Program-made: the position numbers and the translations under genes
Shown: one piece after another, positions 1-16,552 of the stretch
Position numbering within the stretch: position 1 is the stretch's first letter
How the letters are laid out: the number at the start of each line of letters is the position of its first letter
Source of the DNA: Halothiobacillus sp.
Lineage (GTDB): Bacteria; Pseudomonadota; Gammaproteobacteria; Halothiobacillales; Halothiobacillaceae
Direction: 5' to 3'
Assembly (NCBI GenBank): GCA_024635755.1
Contig: JAGXIF010000036.1
Span: 1 to 64,000 of the forward strand
Length of the DNA stretch: 64,000 bases
The notes under the pieces: model-generated
Databases searched by the model: none
The model's input: only the letters and a program-made list of their open reading frames with translations
Told to the model about the DNA's origin: nothing

Positions 1-63
1 CCCGGCAGTACCCGATGCTCGATGCCAACTACATCTCAATCTCCAGAGGTTGGAAGAACTTCA

Positions 64-94
64 TAAAAAAAGGGAGCCGAAGCTCCCTTTTTTG
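64..94. terminator. bidirectional rho-independent terminator downstream of rpoD
   Basis: AAAAAAAGGGAGC-CGAA-GCTCCCTTTTTT: 6-bp GC stem, tetraloop, A/T tracts on both sides, just past the rpoD stop. Confidence 0.85.
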
Positions 95-119
95 TTTAGA
101 CCATCAGACTATCCGTTGC

Positions 120-1943
<1,824 letters not shown>

Positions 1944-2293
1944 CGGCGTGAAACCTGCTCCGGCAATTCGGTGAAAACGTCTGTCTGATAGTCGCGCCGC
2001 GATTGCGCAGGCGCTTGGGGCGGCCATTCCGGGGTGCCGGTTGGCCGACGTCGCCTGTGTCTCGCGGCGCGAGGAGACGTCCGGGCCTCGCGTTGGGAAG
2101 GCCCGGGAGACGGTCAGTGGACCGGTCTGCTTCGCAGGCTTTCCCGTTGGGGGAACACGATATTATAATGCCTGGCGGCCATTTCGTCCATCGAAGGCCG
2201 TGCCTTTCCGGTTGAGTGTGCTGCCTCCCCCGCCCCGAGTGAGCGGGGGAGAGGCGGGGCGAGCATGCCTCCGTCCAGGTCGCTTGCGTCGAC

Positions 2294-3919
2294 TCAGGGG
2301 GGCTGCTGCCCTTTTCCCTCTCCTGCCAGTCCGGAGCGTTGGCGGCGTTTGTTTTCCGCCAGTGCCTCCCGTTGTCGGCGCTTTTCCAGGATATCGTTCA
2401 ACATAGTGGCGGCGATTTCCGGGTTTTCAATGCCGATAATGCGTTGCTCGGCGGCGGCGTGCCGATCGGCCTCGGTCAGATCGCCGGCCAGCAGGCGCTC
2501 GATCACCGCCGGCGGGGTGCCCGCGTGCCACACGTCGGCTGATCGGACTCGCTCGGTCAAGTGGGGGTGTGCGAGCAGCAGATGCAGCAGGGCCAGCTCG
2601 TCCGATCCCGGCGGGGGCGGGCGGCGCGCGGCGGTAGGGCCCGGCGCGGCGCGTTCCTCGCGCATGGGGCGACCGAACAGCCCATGGTGCCGGTCGACCT
2701 GCCGGGCAGTCAGCCGGCGCAGGCTTCCCTGGGGCATCCGTTCGATCAATTGGTGGGCCTGCTTGTTCTTGCGTGCGCGTGCCGCGGTGTCGTCGGAGGG
2801 GGTCGCCTCGTCCAGGTGCAGCGTCAGAAAGCGGTCGAACCCCAGGGCGTTGTGCTCGACGAAGCGCTGGAAACCGTCGCGACCATTGGCGCGAACGAAG
2901 CTGTCGGGGTCTTCCCCCTCGGGCAGAAAGGCGAAGCGCAGGTCCCGTCCATCCTGCAGCAGGGGCAGGGCGCCATGCAGTGCTTTGACCGCCGCCCGGC
3001 GGCCGGCCGAGTCGCCATCGAAGCAGAACACCAGCCGGTCGGTCTGTCGGTACAGCAGGTCGAGCTGTTCGGTGGTGGTGGCGGTGCCCAGCGTGGCGAT
3101 GACGTGATGGATGCCGTATTGGGCCAGCAGGATCACGTCCATGTAGCCCTCGACCACCAGCAGGGCCTCGGGACGCTGATCGACGTGACGCGACTCGTAT
3201 AGGCCGTAGACACCCCGGCCCTTGTGAAAGAGCTCGGTTTCCGGTGAATTGAGGTACTTGGGTTCGCCCGGTCCGATCACGCGGCCACCGAAACCGATCA
3301 CGTGACCGCGCGGGTCCCGGATGGGGAAGATCACCCGGGCACGGAAGCGGTCATAGCGCTGGCCGTCGTCGCGCTCGACCAGCAGCCCGGTGGCCACCAG
3401 TTCCTCGGCACTCGCCTTGCCAGCCAGGGTCGTCTCGAGATGGTTGCCGGCCGGGGCGAAACCCAGGGCAAAGCGGGCGGCGGTCTCGCCGGTCAGTCCT
3501 CGCTGCTTGAGAAACTCGATCGCCTCGGGGTGCGCACGCAGGTTGCCGCGGAACCAGTCGGATGCCATGGCCGTGACCTGCCGCAGCCGGCCGAGGCGGT
3601 CGAGCTTTTCCTGATCGCCCTTCTCACGCGGGATCTCCAGCCCCAGCCGGCCGGCCAGGAGTTCGATCGCGGTCGGGAAGTCGAGATGGTCGTATTCCAT
3701 CAAGAAGCCCACCACGTTCCCGTGCGCCCCGCAGCCGAAGCAGTGATAGAACTGCTTGTCGGGGGTGACGTAGAACGAGGGGGTCTTTTCCTGGTGGAAG
3801 GGGCAGCAGGCGGCGAATTCCTTGCCCTTCTTCTTCAATGGCACGCGCGCGCCGATCACCTCGACGATATCCGAGCGTGCGACGACTTCCTCGACGAAGG
3901 CTTCTGGGATACGGCTCAT
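2294..3919 (-). CDS. dnaG: DNA primase
   Basis: N-terminal zinc-binding domain (CCPFHQEKTPSFYVTPDKQFYHCFGCGAHG) and TOPRIM (VVEGYMDVILLAQYGI...CFDGDSAG). Confidence 0.96.
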   Translation of the reverse strand: MSRIPEAFVEEVVARSDIVEVIGARVPLKKKGKEFAACCPFHQEKTPSFYVTPDKQFYHCFGCGAHGNVVGFLMEYDHLDFPTAIELLAGRLGLEIPREKGDQEKLDRLGRLRQVTAMASDWFRGNLRAHPEAIEFLKQRGLTGETAARFALGFAPAGNHLETTLAGKASAEELVATGLLVERDDGQRYDRFRARVIFPIRDPRGHVIGFGGRVIGPGEPKYLNSPETELFHKGRGVYGLYESRHVDQRPEALLVVEGYMDVILLAQYGIHHVIATLGTATTTEQLDLLYRQTDRLVFCFDGDSAGRRAAVKALHGALPLLQDGRDLRFAFLPEGEDPDSFVRANGRDGFQRFVEHNALGFDRFLTLHLDEATPSDDTAARARKNKQAHQLIERMPQGSLRRLTARQVDRHHGLFGRPMREERAAPGPTAARRPPPPGSDELALLHLLLAHPHLTERVRSADVWHAGTPPAVIERLLAGDLTEADRHAAAEQRIIGIENPEIAATMLNDILEKRRQREALAENKRRQRSGLAGEGKGQQPP

Positions 3920-3961
3920 GGCGATGCAGTGTCCTTGTCACTCATCCGAGCACCGGAAACG

Positions 3962-3999
3962 ACGGGACCGACCACCCCGGGAAGGGTGGCCGGTCCCGT
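3962..3999 (-). terminator. strong hairpin between gltB and dnaG, probable terminator or attenuator
   Basis: ACGGGACCG-a-CCACCC / GGGTGG-c-CGGTCCCGT, 15 pairs with one mismatch; only a short T-tract on the minus strand. Confidence 0.6.
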
Positions 4000-4039
4000 T
4001 TGCACGACGGTTCGAGCGTTGCCCGACCCGCACATGGCC

Positions 4040-8503
<4,464 letters not shown>

Positions 8504-8724
8504 GAGTTTCGCAACCTCGTGGATTCTTCCGGCTTGCCGGGCGAGCGACGCTCGTCCCGCTCTCGGCATGGCGGCCCGGCAAATGCGCCCAATGTGCGGG
8601 TTGCCAGGAGAGCCGACCGTTATTCGTTGTGTGCCCGCATCGCTGGGATTTGGGCAAAATGGGCCGAAATTTTACCGGCCCAGCGGGGATCAGGCAAATC
8701 GGCGCGAGCCCTGTCCCGGGTCGG

Positions 8725-10107
8725 TCACTCGCCGGCGATGCGATCCTGGATGGTGCCGATCGAGCGCGGGTAGGGCTCGAGTGCCTGTAGATCGGCGGGC
8801 AGGGAGTCGATCGCGTGGCCGGCTCGCTCGCTGGAGGCGTAATCGCCGAAGGTCACCGTGTACAGCTTGTTGCCGTCGATCGTCTGGGTGTAGACGCGCC
8901 AGTTCGCCACCGGCAGGTCCTCGTTGGCAAACCGTTCGATCATTTGGCGCGCCCCGGCGAGTGTGCCGAAGGCGGCCAGCTGGATGGCGGCCCGGGCGCG
9001 AGGCTGGGCGGCGAACCAGGCGTTCTCGACCTCGGCATTTGCTGCCGCCTGGGCGGCGGATGCGGTCGGGGCACTTTCGGCAGGCGCGGGCGTCGAGTCG
9101 GTGCTTGCCATGGCCGTGCTGGGCGGCGATGCCTCCTGCGGGGATTCGGACGGGAAGGGCACATGCGGAGGCGGGGCGTAGGGCTCGAGTCCCTCGAGCT
9201 TTGCCTGCGCAGGCCGGGCGGCGGGTTGCTCGCCCGTCTCGGTCGGGGTCGCATCACCCATTGCGGCTAGGTGCGTGCGTTCGCCGTCACCTGCATCCTC
9301 GCTGGCCGGGGCTTGCTGGCCGTCGCTGTCCATCGAGGTCGCACTTGTTGGCTTCGGTTCTGACGGGCCCTCGGAGCGACTCAGCAAGACGAAGACGCCC
9401 GCGGTGATCACGGCAATGCCGACCGCTGCGCTGATCAGCACGGTGGGATTGCTCCAGAGCGGCTGCCGGCCTGACGTGGCCGGCTGGGCCGTCTCTGAGT
9501 CTGGTGCTTGCTCGGCGGCTGAGGTCGATGCCGTCGGGGCGGCCTGCGGCTGGGAGGAGGCTGCCGCCGTCGCGGCGGCAGCGGTTTCCGCGTGGGTCTG
9601 GCCGAGAAGCTTGGCGCAGTGAAGGTCGGCGATCAGGCCGGCGAGGGGTTGCGCGGTCTCGACGCGGTCGCACAGTCCTGCCGAGCCGACCAGCAGGAAC
9701 AGGATGCGCTCGCGGGCCTGGTCATGCGCCTGATTGATGAGGTCGTACAGGGCGTCGCTGGTCTCGGAACCCAACCAGTGGTCGGCGTTCTCGATGACGA
9801 TCAGGAGGCGGTCCTGCCCTTCGAGCGCGGCCGTCGCGGCGGTGATCAGCTGGCTGGTGCTCTCGATGCCGGCTGACAACTGCAGCAGCGTACTCAGCTG
9901 CTCGATCAGGGTGTCGGCGCCGTTGCCCGCGTCGGCCCGCATGACCACGGGGCGGACTTGCCGAGGCAGTTTTTGACCGACCAGTTTGACGAAGGCGCGA
10001 CGTTCGGCAACCGAGTCCCCTTCGACAACCATGAACCGGTCGGAATATTTGGCGTACTGGACGATTCGTTCGGCTTGCTCGATGGCGTGATCCGTCGCGT
10101 CGGTCAT
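8725..10107 (-). CDS. DamX-like protein: AAA ATPase-like N-terminus, TM helix, C-terminal SPOR domain
   Basis: TM segment VLISAAVGIAVITAGVFVLL, C-terminal AAIQLAAFGTLAGARQMIERF...YTVTFGDYASSERAGHAIDSLP (SPOR); located between aroB and gltB as in Pseudomonas. Confidence 0.8.
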   Translation of the reverse strand: MTDATDHAIEQAERIVQYAKYSDRFMVVEGDSVAERRAFVKLVGQKLPRQVRPVVMRADAGNGADTLIEQLSTLLQLSAGIESTSQLITAATAALEGQDRLLIVIENADHWLGSETSDALYDLINQAHDQARERILFLLVGSAGLCDRVETAQPLAGLIADLHCAKLLGQTHAETAAAATAAASSQPQAAPTASTSAAEQAPDSETAQPATSGRQPLWSNPTVLISAAVGIAVITAGVFVLLSRSEGPSEPKPTSATSMDSDGQQAPASEDAGDGERTHLAAMGDATPTETGEQPAARPAQAKLEGLEPYAPPPHVPFPSESPQEASPPSTAMASTDSTPAPAESAPTASAAQAAANAEVENAWFAAQPRARAAIQLAAFGTLAGARQMIERFANEDLPVANWRVYTQTIDGNKLYTVTFGDYASSERAGHAIDSLPADLQALEPYPRSIGTIQDRIAGE

Positions 10108-10144
10108 GGCTGATTCCTTAGTCGTTAAGCAGTTGGCCGGAGAG

Positions 10145-11266
10145 TTATTGGGTGGAACGCAGGGCCTGGATAGTGGCCATGATCGCATCCTCCGGCACCC
10201 GGTCGATCAGGCGGGCCTGGCCCAGTCGGCCCAGCAGCACCAGGCGCAGGCGGCCATTCTCCACTTTCTTGTCGCTGTCCATTAGTTCGCGCAGGCGTTC
10301 GGCGGAAAGGTCCGCCGGGGCGCGGGTGGGCAGGCCGGCGGCCGCGACCAGGGTCTCGATACGTCGGCAGGCGGTGTCGTCGAGCATCTCGAGGCGATGC
10401 GAAAGGTCGGCGGCCATGCACATGCCGGCACCCACCGCTTCACCGTGCAGCCAGCGGCCGTAACCCATGCCGGCCTCGATGGCGTGGCCAAAGGTGTGGC
10501 CCAGGTTGAGCAGGGCGCGAATGCCACCCTCGCGCTCGTCCTGGCGAACGATCTCTGCCTTGATCAGGCAGGACTGGCGGATGGCCTCGGTCAGGGTCCC
10601 GGCATCCCGGGCGCGCAGCGCCTGGATGTTGCTCTCGATCCAGTCGAGGAAGTCCTCGTCCCAGAGCAGACCATACTTGATCACCTCGGCCAGACCGGCG
10701 GACAGTTCGCGGTCAGGCAGGGTGTCGAGGGTGGCGGTGTCGGCCAGCACGCAACGCGGCTGATAGAACGCGCCGATCATGTTCTTGCCGCGGGGATGGT
10801 TGATACCGGTCTTGCCGCCCACCGAGCTGTCCACTTGGGCGAGCAGGGTGGTAGGGACCTGGATGAAGGGCACCCCGCGCTGAAAGCTGGCGGCGGCAAA
10901 GCCGGCGAGGTCGCCGATCACGCCGCCGCCCAGTGCAATCAGGGTGGTCTTGCGGTCGACCTGCTTTTCCATCAGGAAATCGTAGATCTGTTCGAGTGTC
11001 TCGAGATTCTTGTACTGTTCCCCGTCCGGCAGGGCCAGCAGCTCGACCTGCTTGCCGGCGCACTCCAGGGCGCGCATCAACCGTTCGGCGTACAAGGGCG
11101 CGACGGTGGTGTTGCTGACCACGATCGCCCGGTCCGTGGGAATGAACGGCGCCAGCGTGTCTCCATCGATCAACCCGGGGGCTATGAAGATCGGGTAGCT
11201 GCGCTCCCCCAAGTCCACGTTGACCGTGGTGGGTTGGGGGGCGGTAACGGCGTGGGGGTCACTCAT
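10145..11266 (-). CDS. aroB: 3-dehydroquinate synthase
   Basis: [59 protein letters not shown]. Confidence 0.96.
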   Translation of the reverse strand: MSDPHAVTAPQPTTVNVDLGERSYPIFIAPGLIDGDTLAPFIPTDRAIVVSNTTVAPLYAERLMRALECAGKQVELLALPDGEQYKNLETLEQIYDFLMEKQVDRKTTLIALGGGVIGDLAGFAAASFQRGVPFIQVPTTLLAQVDSSVGGKTGINHPRGKNMIGAFYQPRCVLADTATLDTLPDRELSAGLAEVIKYGLLWDEDFLDWIESNIQALRARDAGTLTEAIRQSCLIKAEIVRQDEREGGIRALLNLGHTFGHAIEAGMGYGRWLHGEAVGAGMCMAADLSHRLEMLDDTACRRIETLVAAAGLPTRAPADLSAERLRELMDSDKKVENGRLRLVLLGRLGQARLIDRVPEDAIMATIQALRSTQ

Positions 11267-11346
11267 GATCGACGGGCCCTGTCTCGATCGCCAAAAGGGT
11301 GGATGTCAGCTTGGCCACAATGATGCCATTGACTGGCCATCTTACA

Positions 11347-11901
11347 TCAATGTCGGTTGGCCGGATTGTTCGCCTTGCCCGCCTGCGGCCCCTCTTTCGC
11401 CGCACGGAGGATGCGCTCGGCCATGGCGCGTGGCGATTGTCCCCCGGTTTCGATTATCAGGTGGGCCGTTTCCCGGTACAGGGGGTCGCGTTCGGCCATC
11501 AAGCGTTCCAGCGTGGCGCGGCGGTCGCCGGTTTGCAGCAGTGGGCGCTGCGTGTCGTGCTGCGTGCGTTCGAACTGGCGTTCGACCGGCGTGTACAGGT
11601 AGACCACCAGCCCATTTTCGTGCAGCAGGGCGCGGTTTTCCGAGCGCAGCACCGCGCCGCCGCCCGTGGCCAGCACCACGCGATCACCGGACACCAGCTC
11701 GGCAAGCATGTCGTGCTCCCGTTGGCGAAAACCGGCCTCGCCCTCGATATCGAATATCAGGGGGATGGTGGCGCCCGTGCGTTTCTCGATCTCACGGTCG
11801 GAATCGCGGAACTGCCTGCCAAGCCGATGGGCGAGAATACGGCCGATGGTGGTCTTGCCGGCACCCATCGGGCCGATCAGGATGATATTTCTCATGCACA
11901 C
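11347..11901 (-). CDS. aroK: shikimate kinase
   Basis: IILIGPMGAGKTTIGRILAHRLGRQFRDSDREIEKRTG; directly upstream of aroB. Confidence 0.95.
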   Translation of the reverse strand: MCMRNIILIGPMGAGKTTIGRILAHRLGRQFRDSDREIEKRTGATIPLIFDIEGEAGFRQREHDMLAELVSGDRVVLATGGGAVLRSENRALLHENGLVVYLYTPVERQFERTQHDTQRPLLQTGDRRATLERLMAERDPLYRETAHLIIETGGQSPRAMAERILRAAKEGPQAGKANNPANRH

Positions 11902-11949
11902 ATGATACCCATCGGCGAGGTGGGCTCGACACCGTGAGGGAAAAGCTGC

Positions 11950-12720
11950 TCAGCGAGAGGGGAAAAACTCGTGCGACAAGGCGATCCGTCCATCTGCGGA
12001 GGGTTCGCCGAATAGTCGCAATTGCCGGGCGAGCGCGCTGTTGTCGCCCGGATCAACGTGGCCGTCCAGCCGTATTGAATCGTCAACCGACCCGCTCAGA
12101 TCGAATGCCACCTTAGGCAGGTCGGCCGCATCGTTATTGGCGGAGTGGATTTCCCCGGCAATCTCTCCGTCGCGAAACCGGACTTCGGCCCGAATGTCGC
12201 CACCCCGGATAGCCCGTGCGGTGTCGAGTCTGGCGTCGGACCACGCAAGGTCGAGTTGGCCCTCTCGTGGGTAGGGCGTCAAGCGCAGGTGCTCACCATG
12301 AATCTCCAGCGTTCCGCCTGTTGCGAACGGCAGTCGGTCCTCCATCCACGGGCTGGCCGCATCGATGTGGGCGTGCAGGCGGGGCGACGAAACACGCGGT
12401 CCGCGCTCCCCTGGCCAAGATGGGCGTATCCGGGCATCAAGGGAGCCACCGGTCGTTCTGGCAGTGATCTGCCATTCCGCGGCCAGTTCGAACAGGGATT
12501 TAGGTTGAAACCACGCGTTCATGTGAATCGGCGGCTTCCCCTGCCAGAATAATGTGGCGTGACCTGCCCAGATGTTGCCGCCGACCGCCTCGAGAGTCAT
12601 CTCCTTGGGAAGCTCGATCCGGTCGGTGATCGCGGCCAGGGGTAACGTGACCACGGCGGTGACCAGCCAGGAGAGAAGGAACAAGCTGACCAGCCACGGC
12701 CAATGACGTCGGCGGCTCAT
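11950..12720 (-). CDS. gspN: type II secretion system protein N
   Basis: N-terminal TM, GspN-like body; last gene of the gsp operon, overlaps gspM stop. Confidence 0.8.
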   Translation of the reverse strand: MSRRRHWPWLVSLFLLSWLVTAVVTLPLAAITDRIELPKEMTLEAVGGNIWAGHATLFWQGKPPIHMNAWFQPKSLFELAAEWQITARTTGGSLDARIRPSWPGERGPRVSSPRLHAHIDAASPWMEDRLPFATGGTLEIHGEHLRLTPYPREGQLDLAWSDARLDTARAIRGGDIRAEVRFRDGEIAGEIHSANNDAADLPKVAFDLSGSVDDSIRLDGHVDPGDNSALARQLRLFGEPSADGRIALSHEFFPSR

Positions 12721-13253
12721 GAGTTGCCTGGCTCCATTTCCATGCTGGCGCGGATGCGTCCGCGTGGTTCGTCGGTATCGACGGGGCGCACCTCGGCGCG
12801 GGAAACCCGAAGACCTTTCGTTTCCATTTCCGCAGTCCAGCGGACCAGTTTGGAGAATGGCAGGTCACCGAACCGGATGCGGAGCCCCCCTTGCGCCGTG
12901 GGTTCCCGCCGCTCGATCGCATTCAGGATCTCGAGGCGCTCGGCGATCTGCCGAGCCTCGCGCATTGGAGAGCGTGAGGATTCGACGATCGCCACCGGCA
13001 GCCCCGCCCCTTCGGTATCGGCGTCGGCGGCGAGCCGTTCTCGCCCGCCGGCGACCGCCGCGGCATTTTCGGCGGTGCGGGCGAGTCGTTGTTGCTGATC
13101 CTCGTTCCAGTCGCTCACCGGCTCCCAGACCAGGGCCCAGCCTAACAATAGGGTGATTACGGCCGCGGCGGTGACAAGCGCCCCACGCTCGCGTGGGGCG
13201 CGGGCGGACCAGAACCGTTGCGCGGCATAATGGAAAGAAGTCAGGCGGCTCAT
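12717..13253 (-). CDS. gspM: type II secretion system protein M
   Basis: 178 aa, one TM (GALVTAAAVITLLLGWALVWEPV), between gspL and gspN; start overlaps gspL stop. The longer ORF 12717..14438 is not the gene start. Confidence 0.8.
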   Translation of the reverse strand: MSRLTSFHYAAQRFWSARAPRERGALVTAAAVITLLLGWALVWEPVSDWNEDQQQRLARTAENAAAVAGGRERLAADADTEGAGLPVAIVESSRSPMREARQIAERLEILNAIERREPTAQGGLRIRFGDLPFSKLVRWTAEMETKGLRVSRAEVRPVDTDEPRGRIRASMEMEPGNS

Positions 13254-14542
13254 TGTGTCTCCCCCGGTTCGGGTCGTCCCAGCGTGATCTGCATGCGGGC
13301 ACGATTCTGTTCGACCGCGGCATCCATGTGTTCCACGGCCACGCGGGGGTCGCCGCGCAATTGTTCGGCGGCCTGCTGCATGCGGTCGTACTCCGGCCCT
13401 TCCCAATCTGCTGCGAGTCGATCGTCCTGATAGTCCAGTCGCGTCAGGCGAGCGGCACTGCCTTGCATGGCCTCGGCCATTGCCGCGACAAGTGGCAGGA
13501 ACGCGTTCCCTCCTTCTTTCGCGCCGCCCCCATTGAGTTGCTCGACGGCCTGTTTGATCTGCACGCGAGGGTTGACCAGGCGCGTATCGGGCAGGGCGGC
13601 ACGGAAGTCCGTGGCGATGCGAGCCTCCAGGGCATCGGCCTGGCGAGCGGCCTGCCAGCCTTCGGCAAACCGCAGTCCGGTAACGGCGGCGAGCAGGACG
13701 ATGGCCAGCACGACAACGGTGGCCCAGCCCCGTCGCTGCTGTCGCCCCTGGCGGGCGGTGCGGCTTTCGACGGCGGAAAGGGGGACGGTGGTCTCGAGCG
13801 CGTGGAACCAGGTGGCCGGGCGACGTGGTTCGGGGCCGGGTTCCACGGCAATGCCCTCGTCGCTTGTGGCCGAGAGCAGGGCGGCGAGCCGCTCGACCGT
13901 CTCCTGCGCGCAGCCGTCGCAACGCAGCCGAGTCGGTCGCTCGGTTTCCGGCAGGCGAGTGATGGTCTCGGCGACGCGCTGTTCGATCGTCCGGTCGTCG
14001 GCGGGTAGCACGAACCCGGCATGGCGGCCGGAGACCAGGCGGACCGGGCCGGCGGCCTGGTCCGCCAGCATCACGCGCCATTGGCCGGGTTCGTCGGGCT
14101 GGGGTTCGATGTCCAGCGGGTGGACCAGGGCGGCGGGGTGGATGTTCAGATCGGCGAGCTGCTCGAGCAGTTCCCGGCGCCATGCGGCGTCGACCAGCAG
14201 CACCGGCCATTGCCAGCCCTCGTTGGAGCGTTGGGGCGACGGACCCAGGGTCGTATGTAGCCGGGAGGGGTCGTCGAGGACCCATTCCTCCAGCGCGTAG
14301 GGCAGGGCGCGCTGCGCCTGTTCGCGGCGGCGGGTAGGCATTTCCACCCACAGCAGGCTGCCTTGATGGTCGGGCATGATCACTTGGGGGGGAGTGGCCC
14401 GCAGGGCGGCGATGGCGTCGCTGTCCGCGCTCGGCCACGTGCCGTCGAACAGCATTTCCGTGTTGCCGTCGCCGCGTCGGCGCCAGATGCGGACGGGTGC
14501 CTCGGGCGGGCCGCCTAGATACAGTAGTGTCCGGTCAGGCAT
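13250..14542 (-). CDS. gspL: type II secretion system protein L
   Basis: Actin-like cytoplasmic domain, TM (GWATVVVLAIVLLAAVTGLRFAEGW), periplasmic domain; start MPDRTLLYLGG. Confidence 0.85.
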   Translation of the reverse strand: MPDRTLLYLGGPPEAPVRIWRRRGDGNTEMLFDGTWPSADSDAIAALRATPPQVIMPDHQGSLLWVEMPTRRREQAQRALPYALEEWVLDDPSRLHTTLGPSPQRSNEGWQWPVLLVDAAWRRELLEQLADLNIHPAALVHPLDIEPQPDEPGQWRVMLADQAAGPVRLVSGRHAGFVLPADDRTIEQRVAETITRLPETERPTRLRCDGCAQETVERLAALLSATSDEGIAVEPGPEPRRPATWFHALETTVPLSAVESRTARQGRQQRRGWATVVVLAIVLLAAVTGLRFAEGWQAARQADALEARIATDFRAALPDTRLVNPRVQIKQAVEQLNGGGAKEGGNAFLPLVAAMAEAMQGSAARLTRLDYQDDRLAADWEGPEYDRMQQAAEQLRGDPRVAVEHMDAAVEQNRARMQITLGRPEPGETQ

Positions 14543-15441
14543 GGTCGATTGCTCATGGCGATGATGCGGGTCTGTCCGTCGGTGTCGCGCTCGATCACGG
14601 CGATGCGTCGGCGGGTGGTCTCGCCGAGGCGGACGGTGACCGTGCAGAGAAAGTAGTGGCTGGCCACGGCCAGCCGTGTCGATTCGATACCCGTACCTTG
14701 CCATGGCCGGGCGGACAGCGCCTCGTCGATCGTGGCGGCGGGGTCGCGGTTCTCGGGGCGTTCGGCCCCGCTCCCGGTGATCGCGCTCGCCACCATCTCG
14801 GTGGCGCTGTTGAGGTTCAGCGGTGTTCCGCGAGGCAGCGCCGCCACGTGCGGTGCCAACCGGGCGTACTCCTCTGCCGTGAAGCCGCCGATCGCTCGCA
14901 GTTCGGTCACGCTCTGCAGGGGGCGGTCGGCGGTGCGGTAAGGCGGATTGCGCCCCAGGTAGCGTCCGTCCTCGGCGCCGGCGCCGCCGGGTATCTGGTC
15001 GACGTCGATCCAGTCGGTGATCGCATCCGCCCGTGCTGACGGTATCTGCAACTCGTCGAGCAACGCGCGTAATCGTTTGCGTGCCAGCGGATCGACCCGA
15101 TCCTGCGCGTCGATCAGGTTGTTGAGATTCAGGCGCCCCTGCAGGTCGACCACGCGCAGACTGATGGTACCGCCCTCGGTCGGAAGATCGGCCACCGGTC
15201 GGGCCCAGTCGTCGTCGGGGCTGTCGACCTCGCGCCCATCGGCGCTCAGGGTCGCGTGCGCCAGCGCGATTGCCCCCTCGGCCAGCCGTTCGGCCTGTGC
15301 ACCCTGGAAGGCGCGGGTGGTGGATTCGATGGCACGCTGGTTCTGCAGGATCATGCCCGTGGCAAGACCGGAAGCGATCGCGAGGACCAGCAGCGCGATG
15401 ATCAGGGCCACGCCGCGTTGAGTGCGAGCCGAACCGTTCAT
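14515..15441 (-). CDS. gspK: type II secretion system minor pseudopilin K
   Basis: QRGVALIIALLVLAIASGLATGMI prepilin segment; GspK domains (LNLNSATEMVASAI). Confidence 0.9.
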   Translation of the reverse strand: MNGSARTQRGVALIIALLVLAIASGLATGMILQNQRAIESTTRAFQGAQAERLAEGAIALAHATLSADGREVDSPDDDWARPVADLPTEGGTISLRVVDLQGRLNLNNLIDAQDRVDPLARKRLRALLDELQIPSARADAITDWIDVDQIPGGAGAEDGRYLGRNPPYRTADRPLQSVTELRAIGGFTAEEYARLAPHVAALPRGTPLNLNSATEMVASAITGSGAERPENRDPAATIDEALSARPWQGTGIESTRLAVASHYFLCTVTVRLGETTRRRIAVIERDTDGQTRIIAMSNRPCLTGHYCI

Positions 15442-16157
15442 GGCGTCCCCTCCGCGGCCGTCTGGCTATCGTCGCTGTCGTTATCGTCGTTGTCGGATGC
15501 CGGCTCTCCCGGTGCCGTGTCCGGCCAGTCTCCCGGCAGGGCGACGGTTAATCGCAGCGGTGGGGTCTGGCTGGGGTGCAGCCGCAGCTCCACCGCCCGC
15601 GGTAGTCGGGCATCCGGTCGGTTGGCCGGCGGCCATTGCGGATAGGCGTTGTTGTCTGTATCGAAGTAGGTCGCCTCCACGCGCTCGACCGCAAGCCAGG
15701 TGCGCCAGTCCTCTTCCCGCTCCACGGCGGCGCCGTCGGGCGGGGCGCTGGCGCGCCGTTGCAGCCGGTCGCCGTCCAGTCGCCATGCCACCCGTTCGGT
15801 CTGCCCGCGCGGGGCGGCCCAGGGGTTGGCCCTGCCCAGTCGGGTCAATTCGAGCAGCGTGCCCCCCTCCCCGGAACCACCGATGAAGGCGGGAACCGGG
15901 CTGCCGCGCGAGTCGCGCACCGGCCGATCGATGGCGAAGGCCAGGTCCCCTTGCAGACGGTCGAGACCGCGCTGGAAGTCAGCGAGCCGCTCGGACTGAC
16001 CGCTGACGATCTCGCTCTGCCGGATCACGCTGTCCAGCCCGCCATAGGCCATGACCGCCACCAAGGCGAACACCGCCACGGCCACCAGCAGTTCGAGCAA
16101 AGTGAAACCTCCTGATGCGGCACATGCCCCCGATGCGGATCGTGGCGGGCCAGTCAT
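15438..16157 (-). CDS. gspJ: type II secretion system minor pseudopilin J
   Basis: GGFTLLELLVAVAVFALVAVMAYGGLDSVI prepilin motif. Confidence 0.9.
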   Translation of the reverse strand: MTGPPRSASGACAASGGFTLLELLVAVAVFALVAVMAYGGLDSVIRQSEIVSGQSERLADFQRGLDRLQGDLAFAIDRPVRDSRGSPVPAFIGGSGEGGTLLELTRLGRANPWAAPRGQTERVAWRLDGDRLQRRASAPPDGAAVEREEDWRTWLAVERVEATYFDTDNNAYPQWPPANRPDARLPRAVELRLHPSQTPPLRLTVALPGDWPDTAPGEPASDNDDNDSDDSQTAAEGTP

Positions 16158-16552
16158 GGTCGTGGCCTCTCGTCGGGGGCGGCCTGTTGCGCGTCGCGGT
16201 AGAGAAAGGTGGTCAGTCGGGCACGGCCGTCGGCGGGCGGCAGGGCGCTGACCACATGAGTCACGCGCAGCACCCCGTCGATGCCGCCGGGTTCGACCTC
16301 GCGGGTGACGCGCCAGGCCTGTCCGTCGATCTCGATGCGATCGCGGCGGCTGCCGGTTGCCGGGGTCTCGCCGGCCAGATGCAGCCGGCTGGTCACGTCC
16401 TGTGCGATCACCATCGCTGCGGTGTTGCCGCGCAACTGCGACAGCAGCATGCCGCTCTCGCCGCCGACCTTTATCAGCGCGCCCAGAGCAAGGGCGAGCA
16501 CGGTCAGGGCGACCATCACCTCGATCAGGGTAAAACCGGACTCAGTCCGCAT
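16154..16552 (-). CDS. gspI: type II secretion system minor pseudopilin I
   Basis: SGFTLIEVMVALTVLALALGALIKVGGES prepilin motif, gene order. Confidence 0.9.
   Translation of the reverse strand: MRTESGFTLIEVMVALTVLALALGALIKVGGESGMLLSQLRGNTAAMVIAQDVTSRLHLAGETPATGSRRDRIEIDGQAWRVTREVEPGGIDGVLRVTHVVSALPPADGRARLTTFLYRDAQQAAPDERPRP

Noticed and set aside
1-60. Possible gene end or tRNA at window start
   Set aside because: Too short; no CCA end or cloverleaf, and no frame with recognisable protein.
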